Shown one piece after another: positions 1-9,627 of a DNA stretch of 62,400 nt. Position numbers and translations under genes: made by a program. Within the stretch, counting starts at the first letter, position 1; each line of letters starts with the position of its first letter. This DNA comes from Prochlorococcus sp. AG-347-G20. Its GTDB lineage: Bacteria; Cyanobacteriota; Cyanobacteriia; PCC-6307; Cyanobiaceae. The stretch is from positions 1 to 62,400 of the forward strand of contig QCBJ01000009.1 of NCBI GenBank assembly GCA_003281645.1, in the 5' to 3' direction. Under the pieces are notes generated by a model. The model was given only the letters and a program-made list of their open reading frames with translations. It was not told the origin of the DNA and searched no databases.

Positions 1-35
1 TTCATAGTTTATCTCGCAAAAATTAAAGGATTTCA

Positions 36-1199
36 ATGTCCAAAGATATAAAATTTAATTTCTTAAACTCTGATGAAGAAGAAAGATATCAAAAACATTT
101 GACCCTCAAAGAAATAGGTTATGAGGGCCAACTAAATCTTAAAAACAGCTCAGTATTGTGCATTGGGGCAGGTGGGCTTGGTTCTTCCGTTTTGCTTTAT
201 CTAGCTGCAGCAGGAATTGGGAGAATTGGAATAGTTGATAACGATCAAGTTGAAAAGTCTAATCTCCAGAGACAGATAATTCATGAAACAAATACTATTG
301 GCAATCTTAAAATTGATTCTGCTCGTGAAAGAATTAAAAAATTCAATCCTAATTGTGAAATATTAACCTTTTCAGAGAGAATTAATCCTAAAAATGCTCT
401 TGAATTAATAAAGGAGTTTGATGTTATTTGTGATTGCTCGGATAACTTTGGCACAAGATATTTAATAAATGATTCATGCCTGATATTAAAAAAACCCCTA
501 GTCTTTGGAAGTGTACAAGGCTTTGAAGGGCAAGTGAGTGTTTTCAATTTATATAAAAATAGTCCTAATTTAAGAGACTTGCTTCCAGAATCACCTACAA
601 AAAATGCTGTCCCTAGTTGTGCAGAATACGGGGTTGTAGGTGTTTCAACAGGTTTAATAGGAATTCTTCAGGTAAATGAAATTATCAAAATCATTTTGAA
701 AAAAGGTGAAATTTTAGATGGGAAAATTTTAATTTTTGATCTATTTAATATGAATATGAAAAAATTACATCTAAAAAGTGATCAGTTAAATAAACGAATA
801 AAAAATCTGTCTCAGTTTGAGAGCTTTTATAATAGTGATGAATATTGCGGGAAAAACGATGAAATTAAAAGTATTAATGCTAATGACTTTAATAGTTTAT
901 ACAAAGCAAAACCTAACAAAATTCTTTTAATTGATGTTAGAGAAAATGAAGAGTTTTCTAAATCCGCAATAGAGGGATCTATCTCAATTCCCCTGAGTGA
1001 TTTGAAGCAAGAATCTGACTTAAAATTTATTCAAAAAGAAAGTTTAAATAAAGAGGTTTTCACTATATGTAAATCGGGTAAACGCTCTGAAAAAGCTTCA
1101 AGAATCTTGTCTAAATTCAAAATTCAGTCAAGATCTATTGAAGGCGGCATTGAAAAAATAAAAAAATATTGTGCAAATAATTTTTTAAGAATAAGTTAG
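36..1199 (+). CDS. moeB: MoeB/MoeZ-type adenylyltransferase-sulfurtransferase
   Basis: This E1-like enzyme would adenylate the C-terminal glycine of a MoaD/ThiS/CysO-type sulfur carrier and then transfer sulfur to it. The N-terminal ThiF/MoeB fold shows the nucleotide motif GAGGLGSS near residue 45, then the NLQRQ stretch; a VPSCAEYGV segment places the candidate catalytic cysteine near residue 195. A C-terminal rhodanese domain (about residues 280-380) carries the loop CKSGKRS with its active cysteine near residue 345. The Zn-binding CxxC pairs of classical MoeB are missing: the first site reads SPNLRDLLPE, as in the MoeZ subfamily, so this looks normal for that branch. The ATG at 36 follows an AAAGGA purine stretch. 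It converges with the next gene with a 4-base overlap. High-light Prochlorococcus commonly lack nitrate reductase, so its partner may not be molybdopterin. Confidence 0.85.
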   Translation: MSKDIKFNFLNSDEEERYQKHLTLKEIGYEGQLNLKNSSVLCIGAGGLGSSVLLYLAAAGIGRIGIVDNDQVEKSNLQRQIIHETNTIGNLKIDSARERIKKFNPNCEILTFSERINPKNALELIKEFDVICDCSDNFGTRYLINDSCLILKKPLVFGSVQGFEGQVSVFNLYKNSPNLRDLLPESPTKNAVPSCAEYGVVGVSTGLIGILQVNEIIKIILKKGEILDGKILIFDLFNMNMKKLHLKSDQLNKRIKNLSQFESFYNSDEYCGKNDEIKSINANDFNSLYKAKPNKILLIDVRENEEFSKSAIEGSISIPLSDLKQESDLKFIQKESLNKEVFTICKSGKRSEKASRILSKFKIQSRSIEGGIEKIKKYCANNFLRIS

Positions 1200-2356
1200 T
1201 AATCAACTCCTCTTTTTAAATCAACTCCCACATTTGCATAATGCTTATGACAAACCATTTCAGAGTAAACATCAGCTAGTTCAAAGTATGAAGGTTCATT
1301 TTTACACCTTCCAGTAATTACAACTTCTGTATCTGCTGGTTTTTTTAAGAGCGTTTGATGTATTGATTCCACAGGTAACAACTCTAAATCAACAGTAGGA
1401 TTCAATTCATCTAAAATAATCGTTTTATACAAGCCAGACAAAATAGCAGCTTTAGCAATTTCCCATGCTCTTTCAGCCTCAATATAATCAATTGGTTGTT
1501 GTTGACCTCTCCATACGATGGCATCTCTGCCTGAACGCAAATGATCTACTAAATGAGGGTAACTCTCTCTCAAAGCTTCTATGGCAGCATCTTCGGTATA
1601 TCCATTTCCACCTTTTAACCACTGTAATATTAAAACTCGATGACTTTTATCTTGAGATATTCCTTTACCAATAGCTTGAAGAGCCTTACCGAGTGCACTT
1701 GTGGATTTACCCTTTCCTTCACCTGTATAAATCTCAATTCCACCACTAGAACTACTTTGTTTGGATAGTTCTGATAAGTCTCCTATCAAACGTGGTCTCA
1801 TTTCTGAGTGGAGTTGAGATATTCTTACCAAAGAGGGTGGGGCTGCCCTTCCAGTAATAATTATTTCTAATCCATCTGGACGATTTTGCAGAGTATCAAC
1901 TACTTCATTGATATCAAGCATTCCTAAATCAAGAACTGGATTTAACTCATCTAGTACAACTACAGAATAAAGAGAACTAGCAATTGCTCCTTTAGCAATA
2001 TTCCAACCTCTTTCGGCCTCACCAACATCAAACTTTGTAACTTGGTCAGCAGTGAAAAATTCGGATCTTCCTGTCCTTACATGGTCAATTAAATGTGGAA
2101 AGCCTCTTTGTAAAGCCTCTATAGCTGAATCTTCGTCATATGGTCTCTCAGGGCCTTTTAAAAATCTTAGAAGTAAAACTCTTGACTGTCTTTTTTCACA
2201 TATTCCTAATCCTATTGTCCTGAGAACTACTCCCAAAGCAGCCTGACTTTTCCCTTTACCCTCTCCATCATAAATATGTAATTGACCTTTTGATCTCTCT
2301 TGACTGTCACTTGCTGTGACAATTCCAATTCCTCTATTTCTACTCGTATTCGTCAA
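1196..2356 (-). CDS. cobO: Tandem CobO/BtuR-like P-loop protein (putative corrinoid adenosyltransferase)
   Basis: This protein resembles CobO/CobA corrinoid adenosyltransferases, which transfer adenosyl from ATP to a cob(I)amide. It is two copies of the domain in one chain. Each copy has a Walker A (GEGKGKS at residues 31-37 and 212-218), an AERxWxIAK stretch, a DELNP Walker B segment (136-140 and 316-320) and an ITGR motif (167-170 and near 347). Ordinary CobO is a single domain of about 200 residues; this one has 386. No ATG lies near the front, and the best start is TTG at 2356. It is transcribed away from larE across a short AT-rich spacer. Family membership is clear; whether both halves are catalytic is not. 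Confidence 0.8.
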   Translation of the reverse strand: MTNTSRNRGIGIVTASDSQERSKGQLHIYDGEGKGKSQAALGVVLRTIGLGICEKRQSRVLLLRFLKGPERPYDEDSAIEALQRGFPHLIDHVRTGRSEFFTADQVTKFDVGEAERGWNIAKGAIASSLYSVVVLDELNPVLDLGMLDINEVVDTLQNRPDGLEIIITGRAAPPSLVRISQLHSEMRPRLIGDLSELSKQSSSSGGIEIYTGEGKGKSTSALGKALQAIGKGISQDKSHRVLILQWLKGGNGYTEDAAIEALRESYPHLVDHLRSGRDAIVWRGQQQPIDYIEAERAWEIAKAAILSGLYKTIILDELNPTVDLELLPVESIHQTLLKKPADTEVVITGRCKNEPSYFELADVYSEMVCHKHYANVGVDLKRGVDY

Positions 2357-2399
2357 TTGAACAAAATTAGTAAATTTAATCTAAGATATAGATAAGAAT

Positions 2400-2419
2400 A
2401 TTATTAAAGATTTAATAAT
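2400..2419. repeat. AT-only palindrome between divergent cobO-like gene and larE
   Basis: The arms ATTATTAAA and TTTAATAAT are perfect complements separated by GA. The repeat lies in the roughly 100-base divergent spacer, where promoters for both neighbours must sit. Palindromes this size made only of A and T are expected a few times by chance in such AT-rich spacers, so a regulator site is only a possibility. Confidence 0.3.
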
Positions 2420-2464
2420 AAATTCAACCTATTCATAGGTAATTTGAATTTTAAAGTAATTAGC

Positions 2465-3289
2465 ATGTTCAATCAACTAGAAATTCTCTCTGATGAACAA
2501 AGTGAAAAGCTTTATACAATTAGAAGATACATTAAGAATCTTGATAGTGTTTGTATTGCTTATTCCGGAGGAGTTGACAGTACATTAGTAGCATCATTAG
2601 CATTCGAGCAATTAGGTAGCAAAGCAATTGCCATAACTGGAATTTCTCCTGCATTAGCCACTACTCTTCGTGAAGAAGCAAGAAGGCAAGCAAAATGGAT
2701 TGGAGTAAAGCATATGGAGATTAAAACATCAGAATTAGACCAATCAAGTTACAGTAAAAATCCTAAGGATAGGTGCTTTGCATGCAAAAAAGAGCTCCAC
2801 AAACATACAACCTACCTCTCTAAAAAACTTAATTACAAGATAGTTTTAGATGGAGTCAATCTGGATGACCTTAAAGATTACAGACCAGGTATACAAGCCT
2901 CAAAACAAGCAGGAGTTATCTCTCCCCTTGCAAAATTTAAAGTCTCAAAACAAGACATTAGGGATATATCAAGAGCATTGGGTTTTCCTTGGTGGGATAA
3001 ACCTGCTCAACCTTGTTTATCATCAAGATTTCCTTATGGCCATGAAATAACTAGTGAAAGGCTAAAAATGGTTGAGAAAGCAGAAGAATATCTTAAAGAA
3101 TGTGGAATATCGGAGGTTAGAGTTAGATGCCAAGGCTCAACTGCAAGAATAGAAATTCCTCAAGATGAATTAAAGCATTTTTTTAACAAATATAATTTTA
3201 GTGAGTTAGTTCAATATTTTTCTAATTTAGGATTTAATTGCACAAGTTTAGATCTTGAGGGACTTGTAAGCGGAAAATTAAATAGGTAA
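2465..3289 (+). CDS. larE: LarE-type PP-loop ATP-dependent sulfur transferase
   Basis: LarE activates a substrate with ATP and donates a sulfur; in the studied system it builds the nickel-pincer cofactor of lactate racemase. The PP-loop SGGVDS lies at residues 34-39 from the chosen ATG. A DRCFACKKEL segment supplies the cysteine region of the family, and DGVNLDDLKDYRPG plus QPCLSSRFPYG are LarE-like signatures. A TTG at 2444 would add seven residues, but the ATG at 2465 fits the family better. No larA, larB or larC gene is near. The enzyme could serve another sulfur-insertion reaction. The family call is firm and the substrate unknown. Confidence 0.85.
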   Translation: MFNQLEILSDEQSEKLYTIRRYIKNLDSVCIAYSGGVDSTLVASLAFEQLGSKAIAITGISPALATTLREEARRQAKWIGVKHMEIKTSELDQSSYSKNPKDRCFACKKELHKHTTYLSKKLNYKIVLDGVNLDDLKDYRPGIQASKQAGVISPLAKFKVSKQDIRDISRALGFPWWDKPAQPCLSSRFPYGHEITSERLKMVEKAEEYLKECGISEVRVRCQGSTARIEIPQDELKHFFNKYNFSELVQYFSNLGFNCTSLDLEGLVSGKLNR

Positions 3290-3295
3290 ATATTG

Positions 3296-3730
3296 TCAAA
3301 CAACCGTTCTGATCTGATTAGAGACTGCTGAAGGTGGATTTCGCTCAATGACACGCAAAGAATGTTCTTTAGCCATCAAAGATTCAATTAAATATTGACT
3401 AGCTAGTTCAGGCATCATATTTTGACCACATGTAAAAATATCAACCGCCGAATAATTAGATTCGGGCCAAGTATGTATTGAAATATGAGATTCTGCCAAT
3501 AATGCAATTGCCGTAACCCCCTGAGGCTCAAATTTATTACTTATCAAATTCAAAACTGTTGCATTTGCCAATTTAGCAGCTCTATTTAAAATACAGCGCA
3601 AAAAGGATTCGTCATTTAATTTTTCGCGATCGCATCTATAAAGTTCCAACAAAAGGTGTTTACTTTGATGAATTAATTTTTGCTCATTACTTAACGAATT
3701 TAAAATTTGACTTTTTTTGTAGATTTCCAT
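3296..3730 (-). CDS. speD: S-adenosylmethionine decarboxylase proenzyme
   Basis: SpeD makes decarboxylated S-adenosylmethionine, the aminopropyl donor for spermidine synthesis. The short bacterial form cleaves itself to create a pyruvoyl cofactor. The cleavage motif is clear: LLAESHISIHTWPE, with Ser81 as the expected pyruvoyl precursor and the following His as a conserved processing residue. A downstream TCGQNM segment contains the family cysteine. Length 144 is slightly above the usual 125-135, with the extra at the N-terminus. It lies convergent to larE, 6 bases away, and about 50 bases downstream of recF on the same strand. Confidence 0.92.
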   Translation of the reverse strand: MEIYKKSQILNSLSNEQKLIHQSKHLLLELYRCDREKLNDESFLRCILNRAAKLANATVLNLISNKFEPQGVTAIALLAESHISIHTWPESNYSAVDIFTCGQNMMPELASQYLIESLMAKEHSLRVIERNPPSAVSNQIRTVV

Positions 3731-3782
3731 TTAAGAAATTTATATGAAATTAAGATTAGCTTAAAAACATGCTTTTTAAAAA

Positions 3783-4874
3783 TTATAAGTGAATCATTTG
3801 TGAAGAGCCTAAGAAAGACTGATTAAATTTATCTAAATGTGTCGCACTTATAAAACATTGACTATCTTTACCAACAGAATTTAATAATAAATTTTGCCTG
3901 GTTAAATCTAATTCCGCCAAGACATCATCCAATATAAGTATTGGAGGAACATTTAATGTTTTAGTTAATAAATCAAGTTCAGCCATCTTTAAAGCCAAGA
4001 TAAAAGTCCTTTGCTGTCCTGAGGAACCATATTTTCTAACTGAAACATTATTAATTAGAAACTCAATATCATCACGATGAGGGCCAAAATTACATTTACC
4101 AGTCAATGCTTCTATTGAACGCTGATTTAAGAGTTGTTCTGCTATTTTTTTACTAATAACTTCTTCTTCTTCCTCTTCTGGACTTATATTTTGTATCCCC
4201 GATAGATAATTTATGTCTATTTGCTCTTGAGATTTACTTAAATGATTATGCCAATATTCAACATATGGTTTTATTTTTAATAAAGCTCTTCTTCTGCGCC
4301 GAAAAATTCTTGTACTTATTATTGACATTTGAATATCAAAGCTTTCAACAATATCTGTGGATTGGGTTTTTAAGAAACTTTCCGAACGCCAAAAATGACT
4401 TCTTTGTTTTAAAAGCCTATTAAATCTACTTATCAGGTCTAGATATACTGGTTCAAGCTGAGATACGACTTTATCAATCCATGTTCTTCGATAACTTGGT
4501 TCACTTCTAACAATATCTATATCATTAGAACAGAAACATACACTCCGAATATAATTCTTTATTTCACTCTGTTTTTTCAAGATTGATTCATTAACATAAA
4601 TTCTTTTAGGACCTTTACGGAATAAATTTAACTTTAAATCGTCTTTAAAATTTATCTGTCCTATAACTACAGCCATATCACTACCGTTCTCTATTAAATC
4701 TTTATCGCTTAGTGCTCTATTAGATTTTAATTGACTTAAAAATTCAACCGATTCAAGTAAATTTGATTTGCCAATACCATTGCAGCCAAGAACAATTGCT
4801 CTTTGCTCTTTTAGATCAATTTCAAAACTTTTATGGTTCCGAAAATTATTAATTTTTAATTTATTTAAAAAAAT
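3783..4874 (-). CDS. recF: RecF recombination protein, with no standard start codon
   Basis: RecF is an SMC-like ATPase that helps load RecA at single-strand gaps. The open frame contains GCNGIGKSNLLES (Walker A near the N-terminus), SSGQQRTFILALKMAE (ABC signature) and ILDDVLAELD (Walker B). Family homology starts exactly at the codons for IFLNKLKINNFRNHKSF, but the frame here has no ATG, GTG or TTG before its upstream stop at 4947-4949. The first homologous codon is ATT (4872-4874), used here as the start (363 residues). The first in-frame ATG, at 4676, would remove the P-loop and is not credible. Two out-of-frame ATGs (4887 and 4891) sit just upstream of a run of eight A then seven T. See the findings for the frameshift alternative. 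Confidence 0.85.
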   Translation of the reverse strand: MFLNKLKINNFRNHKSFEIDLKEQRAIVLGCNGIGKSNLLESVEFLSQLKSNRALSDKDLIENGSDMAVVIGQINFKDDLKLNLFRKGPKRIYVNESILKKQSEIKNYIRSVCFCSNDIDIVRSEPSYRRTWIDKVVSQLEPVYLDLISRFNRLLKQRSHFWRSESFLKTQSTDIVESFDIQMSIISTRIFRRRRRALLKIKPYVEYWHNHLSKSQEQIDINYLSGIQNISPEEEEEEVISKKIAEQLLNQRSIEALTGKCNFGPHRDDIEFLINNVSVRKYGSSGQQRTFILALKMAELDLLTKTLNVPPILILDDVLAELDLTRQNLLLNSVGKDSQCFISATHLDKFNQSFLGSSQMIHL

Positions 4875-4951
4875 TTTTTTTGTGCATTCATTAATTAAAT
4901 TAGCTAAGTTTAAAATATTTAGATTTTCTTTAAAGAAATTGAAAAATTAAA

Positions 4952-5025
4952 GGGCATGTAGCTCAGTTGGATAGAGCATCAGATTCCGGTTCTGAGAGTC
5001 GGGGGTTCGAATCCCTCCATGCTCG
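4952..5025 (+). tRNA. tRNA-Arg (anticodon CCG)
   Basis: A complete cloverleaf can be folded. The seven-base acceptor stem GGGCATG pairs with CATGCTC, with one G-T pair. The anticodon stem is TCAGA/TCTGA around loop TTCCGGT, giving anticodon CCG, which reads CGG. The T arm is GGGGG-TTCGAAT-CCCTC, with discriminator G. CCA is not encoded. It lies between the divergent start of recF and the end of the small GNAT-like gene. Confidence 0.95.
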
Positions 5026-5036
5026 TAAAATGATTT

Positions 5037-5483
5037 TTAAAGTTTATATCCCATTACTCTTATTCCATTTGGATCTAGTATAAATCCATTTTCCTTTAAA
5101 CTTAAAAACGAAGATACTGGAGCCTGTACAGAAATACTGCATCCAGGCATTTCTCTATTTATTTTCTCAAGAGTTTCTTGAAGCAATATTGAATAATAAA
5201 GTTGCTGATTATTACCTGGCAATGCACTTAAATTCCACAAGTTAGCATTCAATCCCCTGTCGGATGTAACCCTTACAAAGCCATATAATTTAGTTTTTAA
5301 TCCATTCTGTATGGTAAAAAAGAAATTACTTTTCTGGATAGCCTCATAAAGAGGTTTTATTGGAAATGTCTCACAACCACAATTCGCTAAAAGTTTGTTA
5401 ACTTCTTTAGCTAATGGGATTTGAGAAGAGTTAACAAAATAACCTTCGGGAAGAACAAGTTTTTTTTTAGAAAAATATTGCAA
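5037..5483 (-). CDS. Small GNAT-like conserved protein
   Basis: A 148-residue protein with no function I can name. The pattern of beta strands around YGFVRVTSDRG and LWNLSALPG, followed by a helix rich in Q/E and the ending ENGFILDPNGIRVMGYKL, looks like a GCN5-related N-acetyltransferase fold, but the acetyl-CoA loop is not obvious. It starts three bases after the ppc stop codon, so it is probably the last gene of the psaD-trpE-gshA-ppc transcript. The GNAT call is a structural guess. Confidence 0.6.
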   Translation of the reverse strand: MQYFSKKKLVLPEGYFVNSSQIPLAKEVNKLLANCGCETFPIKPLYEAIQKSNFFFTIQNGLKTKLYGFVRVTSDRGLNANLWNLSALPGNNQQLYYSILLQETLEKINREMPGCSISVQAPVSSFLSLKENGFILDPNGIRVMGYKL

Positions 5484-5486
5484 TTA

Positions 5487-8456
5487 TCAACCTGTATTTC
5501 TCATGCCAGCTGCTATACCATTAATAGTTAAAAGTGCTCCCCTCAATAGTTCACTTCTGCTGTAAGCTCTTCTAGATTCATCTTTATCTATAATAAATTC
5601 GCTTATTGGGGGTTGTCTTGTCTGGTCTCTTAGTCTTCTAAGAAGTGAAACCTGTAAAAACCCTAATGGAATAATTGTCTTATTTCTCAAGCTTACTGAT
5701 GATTTCAAGTCTCTATCAGATTCTAGGAGCTTATTTTTACCAGTAATTTCAAGTATCAAAGATTTTGTAAGATTATATTCTTTAGAAATTACTTCAAAAA
5801 TATCATTAAAAGAATCTTTATTTTCTTTACTCCCAAGAGTATCAACATAATATCTAGCAACTTCCAAATCCACCTTAGATAGTGTCATTTCTACCTTAGA
5901 TATGAGCATCCTAAAAAATGGCCATCTTTGATGCAGAACTCTTAATAATTCAATTTGTTGTGGATCAGAATTTAATTCAGATGACAATGCAGTTCCGACT
6001 CCAAACCAACTTGGCAAAAGAAATCTACTTTGTGTCCAACCAAATACCCATGGAATAGCTCTTAAACTTGATAAATCTTTTGCACCTTTTTTTCTTCTAG
6101 CAGGCCTACTAGATATCTGTAATTTACTTATTTCTTCTATTGGAGTCACCTCTTGAAAGAAATTTAACAAATCAGGATTCTCGTGCACTAATTTTCTATA
6201 ATGAGACCTTGATGTTTCTGCCAACCTAGACATTAATTGATTCCATTCTGGAGTAGCGTCAAGTCTATTATTGACTAAACTATTTTGAATTACAGCTGTA
6301 GTGACAGTCTCAAGATTGTACAAAGCCAGTTCGGGAAGGCTATATTTGGAAGCTAAAACTTCACCTTGTTCTGTTATTTTTATTCGTCCCTTTAAAGTGC
6401 CGCTTGGTTGAGCCAATATTGCCTGATAGGCTGGTCCTCCTCCTCTGCCTACAGAACCACCTCTTCCATGAAAAAGTCTTAGTAATATATTATTTCTACT
6501 TGAGAGATTTTGAAGAGCTATTTGGGCTCTATGAATTTCCCAATTACTAGAAACAAACCCCGAATCTTTATTGCTATCAGAATATCCAAGCATTAATTCT
6601 TGCAGAGGTTTAAAAGATTCGCCTACTTTTGGCAATAATGATCTATAGAAATCTAATTTAAACAACTTTTCCATTACTTCTGGCGCTCTTTTAAGGTCTT
6701 CCACAGTTTCAAAAAGAGGAACAACTAATAATTTTGACTTTTGTGAATTTTGATCAAGAAGTCCCATTTCTTTTGCTAGTAAGAGAACTTCAAGCAAATC
6801 AGATGCACTATGACTCATTGAAATTACATAAGAATGGCAAATGCGACTTCCAAATTCTTGCTGCAGTCTCTTAACCATTTTAAAAACTGAAAAGGTTTCT
6901 TCTGTAGTTTTTGTCCAGTTTATGTCAGATGGAATTAAAGGCCGTTTTGTATTTAATTCGTCTATGAGCCATTTAATTTTCTCTTCCTCAGACATTTGGT
7001 CATATTGAACAGATAAATCAAGATAATTTGTAAGCTCTTGTATAGCGTCACTATGCCTTGTACTCTCTTGACGAATATCTAAACTTGCTAAAGAAAATCC
7101 AAAAATATGAACTTGAGTAAGTAATGTGTTTACAGACTCACAAGTTAAATCTGTACTAATCAAGCTATTTTTAATTAGTTCGAGATCATAAGTAAATTCG
7201 TTTACTGACTTGTAATATAAGTTTTCAACTTTATCTATATTTTTGTTAGCTATTTCTCCCTCTAAGTCAAATTTCCACCCACTATCAGCTAATAAATTAT
7301 TTCTTTCTTGTGTTAACCTTAATTTTTCTAAAATATAACTTAATTTCAATCTGTAGGGTTCTGATCTATACCTTGTAGCTCTAGCCTCATATATTTCAGG
7401 GAACTTAACCCTATCAGTTTCGAGTGACTCTAATAGCGAGGAACTGACTTGACTCCATTGCATCGAAACACTTAATTGATCTCTAAGATTAGACGTAGCA
7501 ATAATATATCTTTCCAACATCAACTGCCTTTGGTAGCAAGCAGTTCTCCATGTTATATCAGGAGTGACCGATGGATTACCGTCCCTATCAGAGCCTACCC
7601 ATGAACCGAAGTTACAAAAAGATTCAGAGGGCATCTGAACATCTGGATAATTTTCGGTGATTGCCTCAGCGATTCTGCCCCTCAATTGAGGCATCGCATT
7701 AAATAAAACTTGTTGAAAATAATGTAAGGCATAATCAACCTCGTCTAAAACTGAAGGTTTAAATTGATGCAATTCATCAGTTCTCCACCAAAGTCTTACT
7801 TCCTCTTTTAATTGGGTTTTTAGAGAATTTTTTTCTTCTTTTGTAAGAAATTGCTCAATCTGTATTTTTTTTAACAAATTTGCTACTCTTGTTTGTTTAT
7901 GTCTAATAGTATGTCTTACGATCTCCGTCGGATGTGCAGTAAAAACTAAACGAATATCCATTTCCTGCAATAACTCCTCTAATTTTCCTGGTGGTACATT
8001 TAATTTCCTGAGTCTGTAAAATAATTCTCTAAAAGTTACTGGAGCATTTTGCCTAGCCAATGCTGGGGCAAAAGGATCAAGATTGTCGGGCGATTTTTGA
8101 ACATCCTTATTGGTAAAGCTTTGTATATATCTATCTTCCTCAACTCTTTGTTCCAAAATATTCACTAGTTGAAAATACAATGAAAACGCTCTTGCTGCTG
8201 CTATGGATTCTGCTAAATCCATAGAATTTACAATATCAACTATTTCACTTTTAAAAGTTGTTGAACTATCGCTATCAATTTGTTTTGAATAACTTAATTC
8301 TTTAAGCTGTATCAATCTCTCTGCTTGATCATCTGGGCATTCCTCTCTAAGCACAGATTCCCAGAGATCTTCAATTAGAAGACGATTACTATCAAGTGGA
8401 TCATTGTTACTTATCAGATCCATATTATTATTTTTTGTCTGTCGAAAAGATTCCAT
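5487..8456 (-). CDS. ppc: Phosphoenolpyruvate carboxylase
   Basis: PEP carboxylase adds bicarbonate to phosphoenolpyruvate to make oxaloacetate, refilling the incomplete cyanobacterial TCA cycle and supplying carbon for amino acids. The motif [13 protein letters not shown] carries the catalytic histidine. [27 protein letters not shown] and the glycine-rich loop [18 protein letters not shown] are all intact, and the C-terminus ends in the family pattern RNTG. Length 989 fits cyanobacterial enzymes. ATG at 8456 is used; a second ATG at 8423 (MDLISNN) is equally possible. It sits downstream of gshA on the same strand. Confidence 0.97.
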   Translation of the reverse strand: MESFRQTKNNNMDLISNNDPLDSNRLLIEDLWESVLREECPDDQAERLIQLKELSYSKQIDSDSSTTFKSEIVDIVNSMDLAESIAAARAFSLYFQLVNILEQRVEEDRYIQSFTNKDVQKSPDNLDPFAPALARQNAPVTFRELFYRLRKLNVPPGKLEELLQEMDIRLVFTAHPTEIVRHTIRHKQTRVANLLKKIQIEQFLTKEEKNSLKTQLKEEVRLWWRTDELHQFKPSVLDEVDYALHYFQQVLFNAMPQLRGRIAEAITENYPDVQMPSESFCNFGSWVGSDRDGNPSVTPDITWRTACYQRQLMLERYIIATSNLRDQLSVSMQWSQVSSSLLESLETDRVKFPEIYEARATRYRSEPYRLKLSYILEKLRLTQERNNLLADSGWKFDLEGEIANKNIDKVENLYYKSVNEFTYDLELIKNSLISTDLTCESVNTLLTQVHIFGFSLASLDIRQESTRHSDAIQELTNYLDLSVQYDQMSEEEKIKWLIDELNTKRPLIPSDINWTKTTEETFSVFKMVKRLQQEFGSRICHSYVISMSHSASDLLEVLLLAKEMGLLDQNSQKSKLLVVPLFETVEDLKRAPEVMEKLFKLDFYRSLLPKVGESFKPLQELMLGYSDSNKDSGFVSSNWEIHRAQIALQNLSSRNNILLRLFHGRGGSVGRGGGPAYQAILAQPSGTLKGRIKITEQGEVLASKYSLPELALYNLETVTTAVIQNSLVNNRLDATPEWNQLMSRLAETSRSHYRKLVHENPDLLNFFQEVTPIEEISKLQISSRPARRKKGAKDLSSLRAIPWVFGWTQSRFLLPSWFGVGTALSSELNSDPQQIELLRVLHQRWPFFRMLISKVEMTLSKVDLEVARYYVDTLGSKENKDSFNDIFEVISKEYNLTKSLILEITGKNKLLESDRDLKSSVSLRNKTIIPLGFLQVSLLRRLRDQTRQPPISEFIIDKDESRRAYSRSELLRGALLTINGIAAGMRNTG

Positions 8457-8508
8457 ATAATCATTATGTCACAAGTGAAAATGTTCAGATCAAAGTTTAT
8501 TTAAATAA

Positions 8509-9627
8509 TCAAACATTCTTGGCTTCACTCCTAATCATTTCTTCGATAGAAATTTTCATTATCTGCTCAATAGAAAGGCCTTTTTCATATTGATTTATCC
8601 ATTTCATGGATTGATTGCCTTCTTCTAGCACTTTATAGATAGGATCTAAAAGATGTTTCATACCAAAATCCTCTGCTGTGGATGATAAATCTGATAATAA
8701 GTTTTGAATCCATTCTTTACAAATAACTTTTTTGCCATCTTGCCAGTGAATTAACTCTGAATTCAGACTATCTTTAGCAGCATTAATTTCATTTTGATCA
8801 CATATTTCTGGCAACTCATCTATAGAAAAAACACTAGCATTCATAGGATCTAAGGTATTTATATTTTCAAAAAGATTTAAAATCCTTAGTTCTATCATGG
8901 CCGTTATCCCTAAAAGTAAATTAATATCGTGAACAAAATCACAAATTCTTAATTCCAAGCGATCAAGAATTAAAGGTCTTTGGGGACCATTTGGTCGGAT
9001 TGAAGACCAAAAATGCCTAATATTTTGCATTTTTTTATTAGATATATTTTCCTTTATCCAGTCGATATAAGAATTATGATTCACAAAAAAAGGTACCCTG
9101 CTAGGTGTTTTAGGAAACTGGATCCATCTCTGAGAGTGATTATTCGTAATTTTATTGTTTAAAAAAGGTGAACTAGCACTTAATGATAGGTATAGAGCAG
9201 CCTCAGATCTTATAAGTCTTATAGCTGTAAAAAGTTTATCTAAATCATCTATTCCTATGTTTATATGGACACTTGAAGTTGCGATAGATATTCCATAATT
9301 ATCTTGAATAAATTGATGATAGACGTTGTCAATATCAGATCTTTGAAATTGAATATCATGCTTAAAACAAAGGGTGGATGAAGGAATGATTGTTAAATTT
9401 TTAGTATTAAGCCATTTCCTTAACTTTTTTCTTGGAGTTACTAATTTCTCGAATAAAAAATTGTAATCTTTTTCAGGTGTTGTTATGTATTCAACATTTC
9501 TGTTATCTGGCTCTTTTACAAAATCAGAAAATTTTTTCTCAATATCAGCTGAAACACCAATATGAGAATCTAAAGAACCTGTAAAAAGTTCCACCTCAAA
9601 ACCTTTATAAAGATTATCTTTACTCAT
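8509..9627 (-). CDS. gshA: Glutamate-cysteine ligase, cyanobacterial type
   Basis: This enzyme joins glutamate and cysteine, the first step of glutathione synthesis. The opening MSKDNLYKGFEVELFTGS and the segment SVHINIGIDDLDK match the cyanobacterial GCS2-like family, which is unrelated in sequence to E. coli GshA. Length 372 is near the usual 370-390. The start codon abuts the trpE stop, so it is translated from the trpE-gshA-ppc message. Several runs of charged residues are typical for this lineage. Confidence 0.85.
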   Translation of the reverse strand: MSKDNLYKGFEVELFTGSLDSHIGVSADIEKKFSDFVKEPDNRNVEYITTPEKDYNFLFEKLVTPRKKLRKWLNTKNLTIIPSSTLCFKHDIQFQRSDIDNVYHQFIQDNYGISIATSSVHINIGIDDLDKLFTAIRLIRSEAALYLSLSASSPFLNNKITNNHSQRWIQFPKTPSRVPFFVNHNSYIDWIKENISNKKMQNIRHFWSSIRPNGPQRPLILDRLELRICDFVHDINLLLGITAMIELRILNLFENINTLDPMNASVFSIDELPEICDQNEINAAKDSLNSELIHWQDGKKVICKEWIQNLLSDLSSTAEDFGMKHLLDPIYKVLEEGNQSMKWINQYEKGLSIEQIMKISIEEMIRSEAKNV

